NCBI GenBank assembly: GCA_019751815.1
Contig: JAIEMW010000001.1
Location: 442,197-506,196 of the forward strand
Reading direction: 5' to 3'
DNA: 64,000 nt
Source: Cyanobacteriota bacterium
GTDB taxonomy: Bacteria > Cyanobacteriota > Vampirovibrionia > Vampirovibrionales > Vampirovibrionaceae
The notes beneath the pieces were generated by a model, which was not told where the DNA came from, did not search any database, and saw nothing but the letters and a program-made list of their open reading frames with translations. The translations under genes and the position numbers were made by a program. Positions 45,614-54,825 of this stretch are shown here, in pieces. Every line of letters begins with the position of its first letter. Position 1 is the stretch's first letter.

Positions 45614-46614
45614 CCCGACCTCCCTCAAACACAGAGGCAACCCAATCCGAGCTGATACTACTTGCCAAAATTCTCGGGGTAGACTCAACAGAGATTCAAG
45701 AGGTAGAAGCCTTACACGGGGGCTGTGTGGCCTCTGTTAGCTTGATTCGCTTTAAAAAGCCGGTCAATTTCGATGCCAGCTCAGCAGACGGTGCATTGTC
45801 AGAGGTTGTTCTGAAACGACAGACTCTTCAAACTCTTCAAACTCTTCAAACTCTTCAAACTGGGCAATCACAAGAGCCCCCACAAAACATAGAGGCTTTG
45901 GCGCTTGAATTTTTGGCGAAAGAAACAATGCTCCCTGTTCCCAGGGTCTTGAGTGCGGCTACTGCATACCTGGTGATGTCTGTGTTACCTGGGGATTCTG
46001 TGATGACCTCAGGCCGTCAGCAAGATGCCGCCAGACATATTGCTGCACTTCACCGTTTTCAGCCAAAGGCAGAGATCGCCAAGACGGAACGCCAGAAAAG
46101 CTATGGCTTTGCTTACGATACTTATTTGGGCGAGTTACTTCAGCCCAACCCGTGGACAGACTCCTGGCGCAATTTCTACCGAGAACAGCGCATTTGGTAT
46201 ATGGCGCAGGCCGCACATCGTGAAGGTTTGCTTTCTGTTAAGGTGATGCGGCGGCTGGACAAGTTCTGTTCGCGTCTGGATAGATGGCTGGATGAACCGG
46301 AAGGGGGGCCTTCGCTCGTTCATGGAGATCTCTGGACGACCAATATCTTGGGGGTTGGAGATGCGGTTACCGGTTTTATCGACCCGGCGATATATTACGG
46401 TCACCCCGCGATGGACTTGGCTTTTGGTACGCTGTTTAATACTTTCCAAGAACCCTTCTTTAAGACATATGCTGAATACAGAGCGATTCCTGAGGGCTTT
46501 TTCGAAATTGTCAAAGATCTCTATAATCTCTATCCGCTGCTGGTTCATGTCCGACTCTTTGGGGGGGGATATGTATCTGATATTGAACGGATATTAAAGC
46601 GCGTGGGTTGTTAG
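45610..46614 (+). CDS. Fructosamine/ribulosamine-3-kinase family protein
   Basis: A 334-residue protein kinase-like fold enzyme. The N-lobe has HGGCVASVSLIRF and VVLKRQ (ATP lysine); the C-lobe has the catalytic LVHGDLWTTNIL near residue 235 and the metal-binding FIDPAIYYGHPAMDLAF near 258. Such kinases phosphorylate ketosamines on glycated proteins, which then fall off. The partner phosphatase is cotranscribed (ATGA overlap). An in-frame minisatellite encodes TLQ repeats near residues 72-83, in the N-lobe. Confidence 0.85.
   Translation: MTRPPSNTEATQSELILLAKILGVDSTEIQEVEALHGGCVASVSLIRFKKPVNFDASSADGALSEVVLKRQTLQTLQTLQTLQTGQSQEPPQNIEALALEFLAKETMLPVPRVLSAATAYLVMSVLPGDSVMTSGRQQDAARHIAALHRFQPKAEIAKTERQKSYGFAYDTYLGELLQPNPWTDSWRNFYREQRIWYMAQAAHREGLLSVKVMRRLDKFCSRLDRWLDEPEGGPSLVHGDLWTTNILGVGDAVTGFIDPAIYYGHPAMDLAFGTLFNTFQEPFFKTYAEYRAIPEGFFEIVKDLYNLYPLLVHVRLFGGGYVSDIERILKRVGC
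45823..45858 (+). repeat. In-frame 9-bp minisatellite (ACTCTTCAA x4)
   Basis: Four perfect copies of ACTCTTCAA encode (Thr-Leu-Gln)4 in the N-lobe of the fructosamine-kinase-like protein, just after the ATP-binding lysine strand. Expansions keep the frame. Confidence 0.92.
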
Positions 46615-46713
46615 CCGATACTCCAAAGACTATTGCCCGTCTTGATTCTGTAAGATCTGTTAGAAAAATTATTTAAATAGAGCAATTTTAAAAAATAAAA
46701 AAAGGAATTATCT

Positions 46714-47427
46714 ATGCGCGTTGCGGTGCTGCGTCACTTTGAAGGCGATCAGCTAGGCCCATTGGCCGGTGTCTTTCAAAAACGGGGACTCCAATATACC
46801 TATGTCAATCCGGTACAGTCCAATTTAATGGAGAGTTGCCCCCTGGATAAATACGACGGGGCGGTGATGCTGGGCGGGAGTTATGAAGGTTTAGACGGGG
46901 ATGCAACCCCAGAGTGGTTGGCCCAAGAGATTGCCTGGGTTCAGGAGATGGTTGATGCAGAGAAACCCATTTTTGCGATCTGCTTTGGGGCACAAGTACT
47001 CTGCCGTGCTTTGGGCGGGTCGGTGATTCGTTGTCCAGAAAAAGAAGTGGGCTGGTACCCATTGTTGCTCAATGAAGCAGGCGCACAAGACCCGGTTTTG
47101 TCCTATCTGATGGAAGCGCCTATGCAGTTCCACTGGCATGGGTTTGGTTGCCAGTATCCACCTGGGGTGGTGAGTATGGCCAAAACGAAGTCCTGGCAAA
47201 ATCAGGCCTTTCGATACAGAAGCAATGTCTACGGTTTGCAGTTTCATCCGGATATGACGCTGGAAAAGATTCGTCTCTGGCTGGGACAGTCCAAGAGCCT
47301 GACTGATGTCGAGAAAAAAGCCATCCTCGAGCAATCACTGCGGGTCTTCCCTGAATCCTCCGATACCGCAAGGGCGATGTTTTCTCGGTTCTGCGAAGTC
47401 GCTTTTGCTTACTTGCCGCTTTCTTAA
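46714..47427 (+). CDS. Class I glutamine amidotransferase-like protein
   Basis: A 237-residue GATase1 domain resembling the GuaA-type family. The nucleophile is in FAICFGAQVLCRALGG near residue 92, and the His lies in YGLQFHPDMT near 175. Here the usual Glu of the HPE motif is Asp. No synthetase partner is adjacent, as for many free-standing GATases of unknown substrate. AAGGA precedes ATG 46714 by 8 bases. Confidence 0.82.
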   Translation: MRVAVLRHFEGDQLGPLAGVFQKRGLQYTYVNPVQSNLMESCPLDKYDGAVMLGGSYEGLDGDATPEWLAQEIAWVQEMVDAEKPIFAICFGAQVLCRALGGSVIRCPEKEVGWYPLLLNEAGAQDPVLSYLMEAPMQFHWHGFGCQYPPGVVSMAKTKSWQNQAFRYRSNVYGLQFHPDMTLEKIRLWLGQSKSLTDVEKKAILEQSLRVFPESSDTARAMFSRFCEVAFAYLPLS

Positions 47428-47524
47428 TACTGCTTTTTGACAAGCGTCCTGGGGCATATGATAATCCGGGCTGGCCTCCTTATTGGGCCAGTTTATTTGG
47501 CAAGGTGTTTCATTCAATTCTCCC

Positions 47525-48529
47525 ATGACTTCTGTCTCAAATACGTCCAATCAATCTCCTCTGCTGCGCCCGCTGACAATTCTGGGGGCGGGTCTGAGTA
47601 TTGGTCAACCCCATCCGGGAGTGGAATCGGCACCTGAAACAATGCGCCGCCATGGACTATTATCGGTGATTGAAAAGTTATCCTCTTGGCAAGTCAATGA
47701 TGCCGGTGATCTGGATTTTGATAAAGAACTTCCTGTTTGCTCTTTGACGCCTGGGCAAATTAATAATGTACTTGAAGCCGCCTATGCGACCCGAAAAATA
47801 GCGGATGCGACGGAAGCCATTGCCAAACGTGGGGACTTTTGTCTGACCTTGGGCGGGGATCACAGCATGGCTGCCGGCTCTATCTACGGGTTGCTCAAAG
47901 CCATCCCCGACCTCTCTGTGATTTGGGTCGATGCCCATGGCGATTTTAACACCCCCTTGACAACCCCCAGTGGGAATTTCCACGGCATGCCTGTGGCTGC
48001 CCTGACAGGGGTGTTTGACCTCTCTGCCTACCCGGGTTTTGAATATTACCAGGCTTTACTCCCCCCAGAGCGGATTGCTCTGGTGGGTGTGCGCAGTTTA
48101 GACCGAGAAGAGTTAGAACTACTGCAACAAAAAGGGATCTTGGTTTTTACGATGTCAGAAATTGATCGTTACGGCATTGGCAAAGTGATGACCGCTGCAT
48201 TAAAGCGCGTGAATCCGATGGGGGTAAACCGCCTACATTTGAGCTTTGATATTGATGCACTGGATCCTGCGATAGCGCCCAGCACCGGGACGAAAGTACC
48301 GGGTGGGTTAACCTATAGAGAGGCCCATTATATTGCCGAAGCAATGGCAGAAACGGGGATGTTGGTTTCGATGGACGTTGTTGAGGTGAATCCTGCCTTA
48401 CGGCCTGATGGTTCTTTTGATGATACGACGACGGCTGATCCGACTGTGTTAATGGCGATTGAGTTAATAGAATCAGCCTTGGGGAAACGTATTGCACCCA
48501 GCCTTTTGATTGAAGACCTTATTCAGTAA
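47525..48529 (+). CDS. rocF: Arginase
   Basis: A ureohydrolase of about 334 residues from ATG 47525. The binuclear manganese motifs are GGDHSMAAG near 103, WVDAHGDFNTP near 125 and SFDIDALDPAIAPSTGT near 240, followed by VVEVNPALRPD. SGNFHGMPVAAL supports arginase over agmatinase. It produces ornithine and urea. It overlaps the next gene by one base (TAATG). Confidence 0.92.
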   Translation: MTSVSNTSNQSPLLRPLTILGAGLSIGQPHPGVESAPETMRRHGLLSVIEKLSSWQVNDAGDLDFDKELPVCSLTPGQINNVLEAAYATRKIADATEAIAKRGDFCLTLGGDHSMAAGSIYGLLKAIPDLSVIWVDAHGDFNTPLTTPSGNFHGMPVAALTGVFDLSAYPGFEYYQALLPPERIALVGVRSLDREELELLQQKGILVFTMSEIDRYGIGKVMTAALKRVNPMGVNRLHLSFDIDALDPAIAPSTGTKVPGGLTYREAHYIAEAMAETGMLVSMDVVEVNPALRPDGSFDDTTTADPTVLMAIELIESALGKRIAPSLLIEDLIQ

Positions 48530-49467
48530 TGGTGGCTATCCTAGGGTTGGATTTTACCAGTGCGCCCTCAAAACAAAAGCCGATTACACTGGCCTGGTGT
48601 GAATTAAACACAACGACCCATATTTTAGCGTTAAGCCATTTTGAAAGCATTGACTCACTAAACTCATGGTCTGACTGGTTAGACCGAGAGTCGAGAGATT
48701 CCCATTCGAGTTGGGTTGGGGCCTTTGATTTCCCTCTTGGTCAACCGGTTGTGTGGTTACGTGAACTGGGCTGGGTGCATTTAGACAAGAACGGACATTA
48801 TCCCAGTAATACCTGGGAACAAGCGATGCAGCGGTTTTCTGAGATGAGTAAACAAGAATTTGAACAGTTGATTAAAAACGATATCGCAGAACGTCCTCTT
48901 GGCGATAAATTTAGATTTCGTTTAACTGACAGAATGACACGCTCTTCCAGCCCTATGAAACTGCATTATCCTCCTGTGGGAAAAATGTTTTTTCAAGGCG
49001 CATGTCAACTCTACAAGCGGCCGTTTTCAATCTGGCCCTGTCGGGTGAATCACCATCCAAAAACAGTATTTGAGGGCTACCCGGCCTTACTGGCCAGACG
49101 TTGGACAAAAGGACCTTATAAAACAGATACGCCAAAATCGGCCACACAAAATCATCAACAGTCCAGAGACAATATTATTGAAGGGCTCCTTGGTGATGAA
49201 TTTACCGCAGAATTTGAGTTTAAATTCATTCTGAAACATGATCAAAGCGAGCTGCTCCTTGCAGATAGTCGCGGAGATTATTTGGATGCGTTGTTGTGTG
49301 CCGTTGAAGCAAGTTGGGCTTATTTACAGGGCGCCCCAGATTATGGTTTGTCAAAAGCATTATCCACACATGAGCAAGATCAGGTGTCACAAGAAGGGTG
49401 GATAATCTTTCCTGATAACCCTGACAGCGTGGAAAAAGCGTTAGAAAAACGTAAGGACCGAAAATAA
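48529..49467 (+). CDS. DUF429-like predicted RNase H-fold nuclease
   Basis: A 312-residue protein. The start VAILGLDFTSAPSKQKPI, the acidic AFDFPLGQPVVWL near residue 66, FEGYPALLARRW near 185 and SRGDYLDALLCAVEASW near 245 fit the DUF429 family, in which acidic residues at these positions are predicted to bind metals. The substrate is unknown. It starts one base inside the arginase stop and runs 27 bases into the convergent spermidine-synthase-like gene. Confidence 0.6.
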   Translation: MVAILGLDFTSAPSKQKPITLAWCELNTTTHILALSHFESIDSLNSWSDWLDRESRDSHSSWVGAFDFPLGQPVVWLRELGWVHLDKNGHYPSNTWEQAMQRFSEMSKQEFEQLIKNDIAERPLGDKFRFRLTDRMTRSSSPMKLHYPPVGKMFFQGACQLYKRPFSIWPCRVNHHPKTVFEGYPALLARRWTKGPYKTDTPKSATQNHQQSRDNIIEGLLGDEFTAEFEFKFILKHDQSELLLADSRGDYLDALLCAVEASWAYLQGAPDYGLSKALSTHEQDQVSQEGWIIFPDNPDSVEKALEKRKDRK

Positions 49468-51627
49468 ATTACTAAAATCATCGTGCCACACCCCGAGTTT
49501 GGGGCTGAGTGGAATTGAGTGAAACGCAGTGAGGGGGTGCTGTTTTCGAAATGATTTTTGTTTCACTATATCGCGCATCCAAGAGGAAGGGGAGAGCACA
49601 ACATAATCGCTGTTTGACAAAATCATAGAATTTTCTAAATGAACCACCACAAAGCTTTTGAGCCCGAGCGAATCGGCAATATTAGCAAGGGGGCTGACCA
49701 AATCTACATAATTATTGGAGCAATGGAATAATAAGAGTCCATCGGGTGCCAAATGGCTGAGATAGAGTTTTACCGCTTCTTGGGTGAGTAAGTGGAGGGG
49801 GATACCGTCCCCGTTAAATGCATCCACCAAAATTAAATCGTATTTTAAGTCTTCCTTTTCTTTGGCCAGAGTTTGTCTGGCGTCTCCAATTTTGAAATAA
49901 ATGGTTTTGGCTTTGGACTGAGTGAGGTAGCGAAACTCTTTTGTTGCAATACGGACAATCTTGGGGTCGAGTTCATAAAACGTGAAGGTATCTTGCGGAC
50001 GGGCATAGGTACTAATCGTCCCAATCCCCAGACCCACCCCAGCGACGTTGATGGATTTTGTTTGACGGCGTTTTTGTAGTTCTGAAACCGCATAGTCAAA
50101 CCCAGAACCGAGCCCGTAGTAGCTCGTAGGCAGCATATTAAAGGTATCTTTTGAAGCTATAGGGTTTTGATTATTCTCATGAACTTGAATCCCATGAATC
50201 ACTTTTCCGTTTTGAAGCATTCTCACGGTTTTACTGGTATTGCCTTTTTTAATTTCAAAATCAGAAACTTTGACTGCACTGTAAAAATTACGCTCTTTTT
50301 GGAGTACAAGGGTATTGTCAATAGATTCCTTGTTAAAAATTAGAAAGCAGAGACCGAAAAGAACAATCGACAATACTGGAGCTGGCCATTTCGCCTTCCA
50401 GAGGGATGTTTTACTACGGAAAAGTTGCGTTGCGATATAAATCAGCACCAGTGTGATGACAAGCGGCAATTCAAGGTAGTCTGTGAAAATGAGCGGCGCA
50501 ATAAAATTCACAAATAACCCGCCTAGAAAGCCGCCCAAGGCCAGCATTAAATAAAAGAAGGTGAGTTTTTTTTCTTCTGGTTTATGCAGAGCTAATTCGC
50601 CTTGGCAAATCATACTCAGGCAGAAAAAAGCACTGATTGATGCAAGGCCCTGAAAAATAATGATATTAATCGGTAGTTTAACCAGGGTTTCTTTAATAAT
50701 GGGAATCCCAATCATCAGGGCAACCGAGATAATGGTTGCCAAGAAGAAAAACCGGGGTTTATACACACTACGAGACTCAAAACATAAAACGAATGTGAGC
50801 AAGTAAAGTGCCAATGGCACAATCCATAAGAGTGGAATGGGGGCAATATCTTGCGTCATATGAGTGGTAAAGCTCGCCAACAGGGTGGTGCCACATGCAC
50901 TCAAAAATAGCCAGCGTAAAATGTCAGACCATGCTGTTTTCTCTGAACGAGTCTCTCCTGCGATGCTGGTATCCGGTGCTAGATTGAGGTGAAATAACGG
51001 CCGTGATAGTGCAGCAAATAAAATAATCAATATCGCTAAGCTGGTAAATAAGCTATTCCACCCTTGTATCTGTTGGTTCACCGTAAATTGAGGTTCAAGA
51101 ACAATGGGAAACAGAAGTAACGCCCCAAAAGATCCTAAATTAGAAATACTATAGAGTGGGTAGGGATCCCCTAGCTTTGCCAGTCTGAACCAGTTTTGGA
51201 TAGTGCCGCTGATCGTAGATAGGAGTATGGCAGGAATCGCAACCCAACGGGTGAGTGTGAACAGCAGAGGGAGGGTTGGATTATCTTCACCCACCCCAGA
51301 AATTTGCCAAGAATCCCAGTCGGGTAGATGGGGCATTAAAATGCCTCCCAATAAAAAAAGCAGCGGATACACGATCCACTGGAGTTTGGGGCTTAAGCGT
51401 TGAAGCGCATGGGTGAGCAGATAACCGCTGAGGAGTGTAAACTGAAAGAATAGGAGACACACGGACCAGACTTGGGCGACGCCACCCAGTTTGGGGGTAA
51501 TGACTTTCCCGACCAGGGGCTGAATTAAGAATAACAGCAGAGCCCCCAGAAAAATAATGATTTGAAAGCTAATGGACAGTAATTGTTGACTTTGACTTCG
51601 GGAGGAAACTTCCGTGTCAGTGTTCAA
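49441..51627 (-). CDS. Membrane-fused spermidine-synthase-like protein
   Basis: A 728-residue protein. About 12 hydrophobic segments occupy residues 15-430, beginning with FLGALLLFLIQPLVGKVITP, a typical start for this fused family. The C-terminal domain (from about 460) resembles polyamine aminopropyltransferases: SAM-type binding INVAGVGLGIGTISTY, FYELDPKIVRIA, KIGDARQTL and DLILVDAFNGDGIPLHLLT. Neither a conventional substrate nor transport activity is proven for these fusions. Arginase lies nearby, which could supply ornithine for polyamines, but that link is speculative. TTG 51627 is the likely start. Confidence 0.85.
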   Translation of the reverse strand: MNTDTEVSSRSQSQQLLSISFQIIIFLGALLLFLIQPLVGKVITPKLGGVAQVWSVCLLFFQFTLLSGYLLTHALQRLSPKLQWIVYPLLFLLGGILMPHLPDWDSWQISGVGEDNPTLPLLFTLTRWVAIPAILLSTISGTIQNWFRLAKLGDPYPLYSISNLGSFGALLLFPIVLEPQFTVNQQIQGWNSLFTSLAILIILFAALSRPLFHLNLAPDTSIAGETRSEKTAWSDILRWLFLSACGTTLLASFTTHMTQDIAPIPLLWIVPLALYLLTFVLCFESRSVYKPRFFFLATIISVALMIGIPIIKETLVKLPINIIIFQGLASISAFFCLSMICQGELALHKPEEKKLTFFYLMLALGGFLGGLFVNFIAPLIFTDYLELPLVITLVLIYIATQLFRSKTSLWKAKWPAPVLSIVLFGLCFLIFNKESIDNTLVLQKERNFYSAVKVSDFEIKKGNTSKTVRMLQNGKVIHGIQVHENNQNPIASKDTFNMLPTSYYGLGSGFDYAVSELQKRRQTKSINVAGVGLGIGTISTYARPQDTFTFYELDPKIVRIATKEFRYLTQSKAKTIYFKIGDARQTLAKEKEDLKYDLILVDAFNGDGIPLHLLTQEAVKLYLSHLAPDGLLLFHCSNNYVDLVSPLANIADSLGLKSFVVVHLENSMILSNSDYVVLSPSSWMRDIVKQKSFRKQHPLTAFHSIPLSPKLGVWHDDFSNLFSVLTFF

Positions 51628-51737
51628 TTGCGATTCGCCTCTGCTCGGCAGACTCTATTGAGCGATTATAGCATCTCAAGTAGGCTTAGTTCGAGCATGT
51701 TTTTATGAGGGAATCCGCTTTATGAAGAGATTCTTCT

Positions 51738-52622
51738 TTAGGGATGTGGCTGTGGTGGAGACGCCGTTCCATTGGCAATGCCTTGAAGACCTGCCGCGTT
51801 GAGATAGGAGGTGTACGCGTTGAGATTGGCCTGGTTGTAAGAGGCCGATTCTCCAGTCCCCATAACCCGTCTCATATCTGTAAACCCTCCAGAAAGGGTG
51901 GTCATTCCTGTAATCAGAAAGTTAATTAAATTGCTAAGCCCCGGATTATTGGCCAGTAAGCTTTGATACGTTGAACTGGCAAGTAGTGTATTAATTGTGC
52001 TCTGATTGGTGCCTAAATTAGTTTCCAGTGTATGAATGCTATTTAAAGTCCTGTCTACAGAGGCATCATTAAAACTACTCGAAGTGGTTAAATAATTACC
52101 ATGATAGGGATTAAAATAACCTGACATTACTCCCCAGTTATCGCCCAGGCTGTTCCCGTTACTGGCCGCATGATTTAGTGCCTGAACCAGAGGGTCATTA
52201 GTGCCTAGTTGGCTGCCTAGTTGACTGGAAAGCGATTGAAGCATGCTGGCAAAAATGGATATTTGCTGATTGCCCAAGCCGGCTATGGTTGTGGGCGGTG
52301 TGGGTGGGATATTCACACACAAATTCCCTGTAAAACAGGTTTGAGTCCATCCAGCTGGAGGGGGGCCAATAGGACTCGAACTACCGCTAGAACTGCCAGG
52401 GAAAGTCACATTACTCCCAAAAGGTTGTACGGCGACTATCCCGTTTGTAATCGTCCCACTTTGACTACTGGCAAACCAGTTGGGCATAATCTGGCTGATC
52501 AATGTGACAGAAATAACAAAGGCGAGAGTGACAAAAACACCCGGAACAACGTACTCGCTCGCAGTGGAACCATGAGCACTGGAGGAAGATGTAAAGAGTG
52601 AGTTTGTTAAAGTAACTTTCAT
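51738..52622 (-). CDS. Flp-type prepilin-like protein with large ectodomain (paralogue A)
   Basis: A 294-residue protein with GAGG before ATG 52622. A short leader ends at G-STASEY (G-x4-E-Y, the Flp/TadE-type prepilin site), followed by a TM helix VVPGVFVTLAFVISVTLI. The ectodomain has W, then VAVQPFGSNV, CFTGNLCVNIPPTPP, AGLGNQQISIFASML, NDPLVQAL and TINTLLASSTYQSLL...LSNLINFLI, and ends in a Pro-rich tail. It closely resembles paralogue E, less so B, C and D. It is the last of the five-gene array on this strand. Typical Flp pilins are only 50-80 residues, so it is not an ordinary Flp subunit. Confidence 0.8.
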   Translation of the reverse strand: MKVTLTNSLFTSSSSAHGSTASEYVVPGVFVTLAFVISVTLISQIMPNWFASSQSGTITNGIVAVQPFGSNVTFPGSSSGSSSPIGPPPAGWTQTCFTGNLCVNIPPTPPTTIAGLGNQQISIFASMLQSLSSQLGSQLGTNDPLVQALNHAASNGNSLGDNWGVMSGYFNPYHGNYLTTSSSFNDASVDRTLNSIHTLETNLGTNQSTINTLLASSTYQSLLANNPGLSNLINFLITGMTTLSGGFTDMRRVMGTGESASYNQANLNAYTSYLNAAGLQGIANGTASPPQPHP

Positions 52623-52670
52623 CCGAATTCCTCTCTTCTTGATGTTGATACGTTGAGTGGAATGATAGAT

Positions 52671-53660
52671 TTAGGACCCCAGACGGATAATTCTGCCACC
52701 GCTGGTGCTGCCCATAGTACCAGATGTCGCAGGTGGCGTCCAAATGGCACCGCCGAGTTGGGACAGTCCATTGGAATTTGCGTAGACACTGGTGCTGTTA
52801 GAAGTACCCGTGTTATTGGTAATCGGGGAAATCACAGGTCCCACAAAATTGGGAGAAACCATCCCAAAGGCGTTGGTTTGATAGGTGATTAAATTAATCA
52901 ATGAATTGACCGTGTTACTCAACCAGGGGTAGTTAGCCACCAGCCCTGCGTATTGCTGACTACCCAGAAGTTGATTAATCTGGGTTTGAGAGCTCCCCAG
53001 TTGACTAAGTTGAGTCCAATTACTTTCATATAAAGCTCCGACATTATTATTATTCGGATCTATCACATTTAAGCAGCGCCCTGGTGGACATGAACCAGGA
53101 TATTGAGACGCCCAATTCACTTCGGCGACTTGGGGGGCAATCTGCTCAAAATTATTGCCTATGGTACTGCCTTGTGATGCCGCATTGCGAAGGGCCTGCA
53201 TTAAGGGGTCGTTGGCGGGGAGTTGAGAGCCTAACAAGGTGCTAATGGAGTTGAGTGCTGTTGCAAAATAGCCAATTTGTCCGCTACCCAGCCCGCCCGT
53301 GGTAATTTGAGGGGTAGGTGGCACAGAAATACAGGCATCAGTAGAAAAACATGCCTCAACCCAATTGGCTGGAATGGTGCCGCCTGGATCGATGGGGTCT
53401 CCACTGGTCCCAAGAACCTGTGGAACAGGGTAATGGACATTGCTGCCCAAAGATTGAACAGTCATCACCTGATTTTGCACACGCCCGCCCGAGCTCCCTT
53501 GTACCCAGCTGATTAACTGTGGATTTAATAATGTGACCGCGGCCAGACAAGAGATCGTCATAAATGCACCAGGAATCAAATATTCACTGGCTGAATTCCC
53601 AGACAGCCCAATATTAAACTGCTTAAAGGAAATCTTCAAAGTTAGTCTTCTCGCTTCCAC
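52671..53660 (-). CDS. Flp-type prepilin-like protein with large ectodomain (paralogue B)
   Basis: A 329-residue protein starting at GTG 53660 (AGGAT upstream). The leader ends in LSG-NSASEY, then the helix LIPGAFMTISCLAAVTLL. The ectodomain carries VQSLGSNV, CFSTDACISVPPTP, GGLGSGQIGYFATAL, NDPLMQAL and QINQLLGSQQYAGLV...LSNTVNSLI. It also has a second Cys pair (GSCPPGRC) near residue 190 that A and E lack, and a long Asn/Ser/Gly-rich C-terminus. 48 bases separate it from paralogue A. Confidence 0.8.
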   Translation of the reverse strand: MEARRLTLKISFKQFNIGLSGNSASEYLIPGAFMTISCLAAVTLLNPQLISWVQGSSGGRVQNQVMTVQSLGSNVHYPVPQVLGTSGDPIDPGGTIPANWVEACFSTDACISVPPTPQITTGGLGSGQIGYFATALNSISTLLGSQLPANDPLMQALRNAASQGSTIGNNFEQIAPQVAEVNWASQYPGSCPPGRCLNVIDPNNNNVGALYESNWTQLSQLGSSQTQINQLLGSQQYAGLVANYPWLSNTVNSLINLITYQTNAFGMVSPNFVGPVISPITNNTGTSNSTSVYANSNGLSQLGGAIWTPPATSGTMGSTSGGRIIRLGS

Positions 53661-53746
53661 ATAGGTATCCTACTCGGCATTTCGACGTTTCGGTTGTAAT
53701 CTTTAGTGATAACCTCCAGTTGTTACATTCGTTGCTATTCGGTGCA

Positions 53747-54763
53747 TTACTTAGTCAAGGTTTTGGGATTCCACGTGTCTGAAACAAATTGGTTGATTTG
53801 ACTTGCCGATAGTTGTGCCGCAAGTGCGGCAGTGAGATAGGCTTCTTTTTCAGACGGTCGAAGGAGAGAAACAGGTTTGTCTGAGGAGAGTGCTTCTGAT
53901 ATCAACGTCGACATTTTATAACTAATGTCTTGCCCTGAGAGAGGCAGCGAGCTCAGCGCACTCGATGCCGTGATGGTGGCCGTTAAAGAATGATTGATCA
54001 GTTGAGAGGCCCATGGCATTTTTGCATTGAGTAACTGATATCTGTCTGATGTCAAAAGTGTTTGAATTTTTTCGGCTGTTTCGGAGAGTTTTGTTTCTTG
54101 TCTTTTACCTTCACGCCCAATGAGACCAATCGCCCTGAGATTTCTAACACTGGCTGAATACTCAAAGCCCATAATATGGGGTGAGATATTCCAGCCCCTT
54201 TCTCCGAAAGCGGCGCTTTGATTTTGAATAGCAAATTGCTCGTGATAAAACTGGGATAGCTCAGTACTCTGTTGAATGGCTTTGTCTAATTCTTGTATGA
54301 GGGGGTTGTTGGTATCTAATTCAACACCCAATGCATTTCGGGCCTGAATTAGCAGTGATGTCATGGCAAGCATACTGTTCACACTTTGATCGCCGAGATT
54401 GCCTGCGGTGGTCTCTGTGGTGTTATCGACTTGCGGTATTTGAACACAGCTGGTGACACTCTCACCAAAGCATGTCTTATAAGCCATGGGAATAGCAGGT
54501 AGCGCGATACTGGGAGAGGCGGGTGGTGTGTTTGATGTGTGATTTGGCAACGCGGTACCAAGTTCGTACATCGCCATATTTTTGTGGTCTAAATTGCCGT
54601 TCATCGTTTGGCTGATCCATTGCGACACAGCGGGATTTAACAATGAAGCACCACTGATAGCCGTTACTGTCAATAAAATACTCGGCAAAATATACTCACT
54701 CAGCTGAGTGCCCCTAAAGGATTTTACAGAAGGGGACCGTTTTTTAAGCCAGGTTTTTTTCAT
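53747..54763 (-). CDS. Flp-type prepilin-like protein with large ectodomain (paralogue C)
   Basis: ATG 54763 gives 338 residues; a TTG at 54829 would add 22 residues and overlap paralogue D. The leader is basic (MKKTWLKKR) and ends in FRG-TQLSEY, followed by the helix ILPSILLTVTAISGASLL. The ectodomain has CFGESVTSCVQIP (five residues between the Cys), NLGDQSVNSMLAM, NNPLIQEL and KIQTLLTSDRYQLL...ASQLINHSL. It resembles D more than A or E. Confidence 0.78.
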   Translation of the reverse strand: MKKTWLKKRSPSVKSFRGTQLSEYILPSILLTVTAISGASLLNPAVSQWISQTMNGNLDHKNMAMYELGTALPNHTSNTPPASPSIALPAIPMAYKTCFGESVTSCVQIPQVDNTTETTAGNLGDQSVNSMLAMTSLLIQARNALGVELDTNNPLIQELDKAIQQSTELSQFYHEQFAIQNQSAAFGERGWNISPHIMGFEYSASVRNLRAIGLIGREGKRQETKLSETAEKIQTLLTSDRYQLLNAKMPWASQLINHSLTATITASSALSSLPLSGQDISYKMSTLISEALSSDKPVSLLRPSEKEAYLTAALAAQLSASQINQFVSDTWNPKTLTK

Positions 54764-54825
54764 GTCTAAATTGAAATAATGCAAGAGGACTTTTCCTGGG
54801 GGGGTGAGTATTATGGATAATTTTC

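Noticed and set aside
47483..47524. TTG start for arginase at 47483
   Set aside because: It adds residues unlike arginase N-termini and has no ribosome-binding site; ATG 47525 is favoured.
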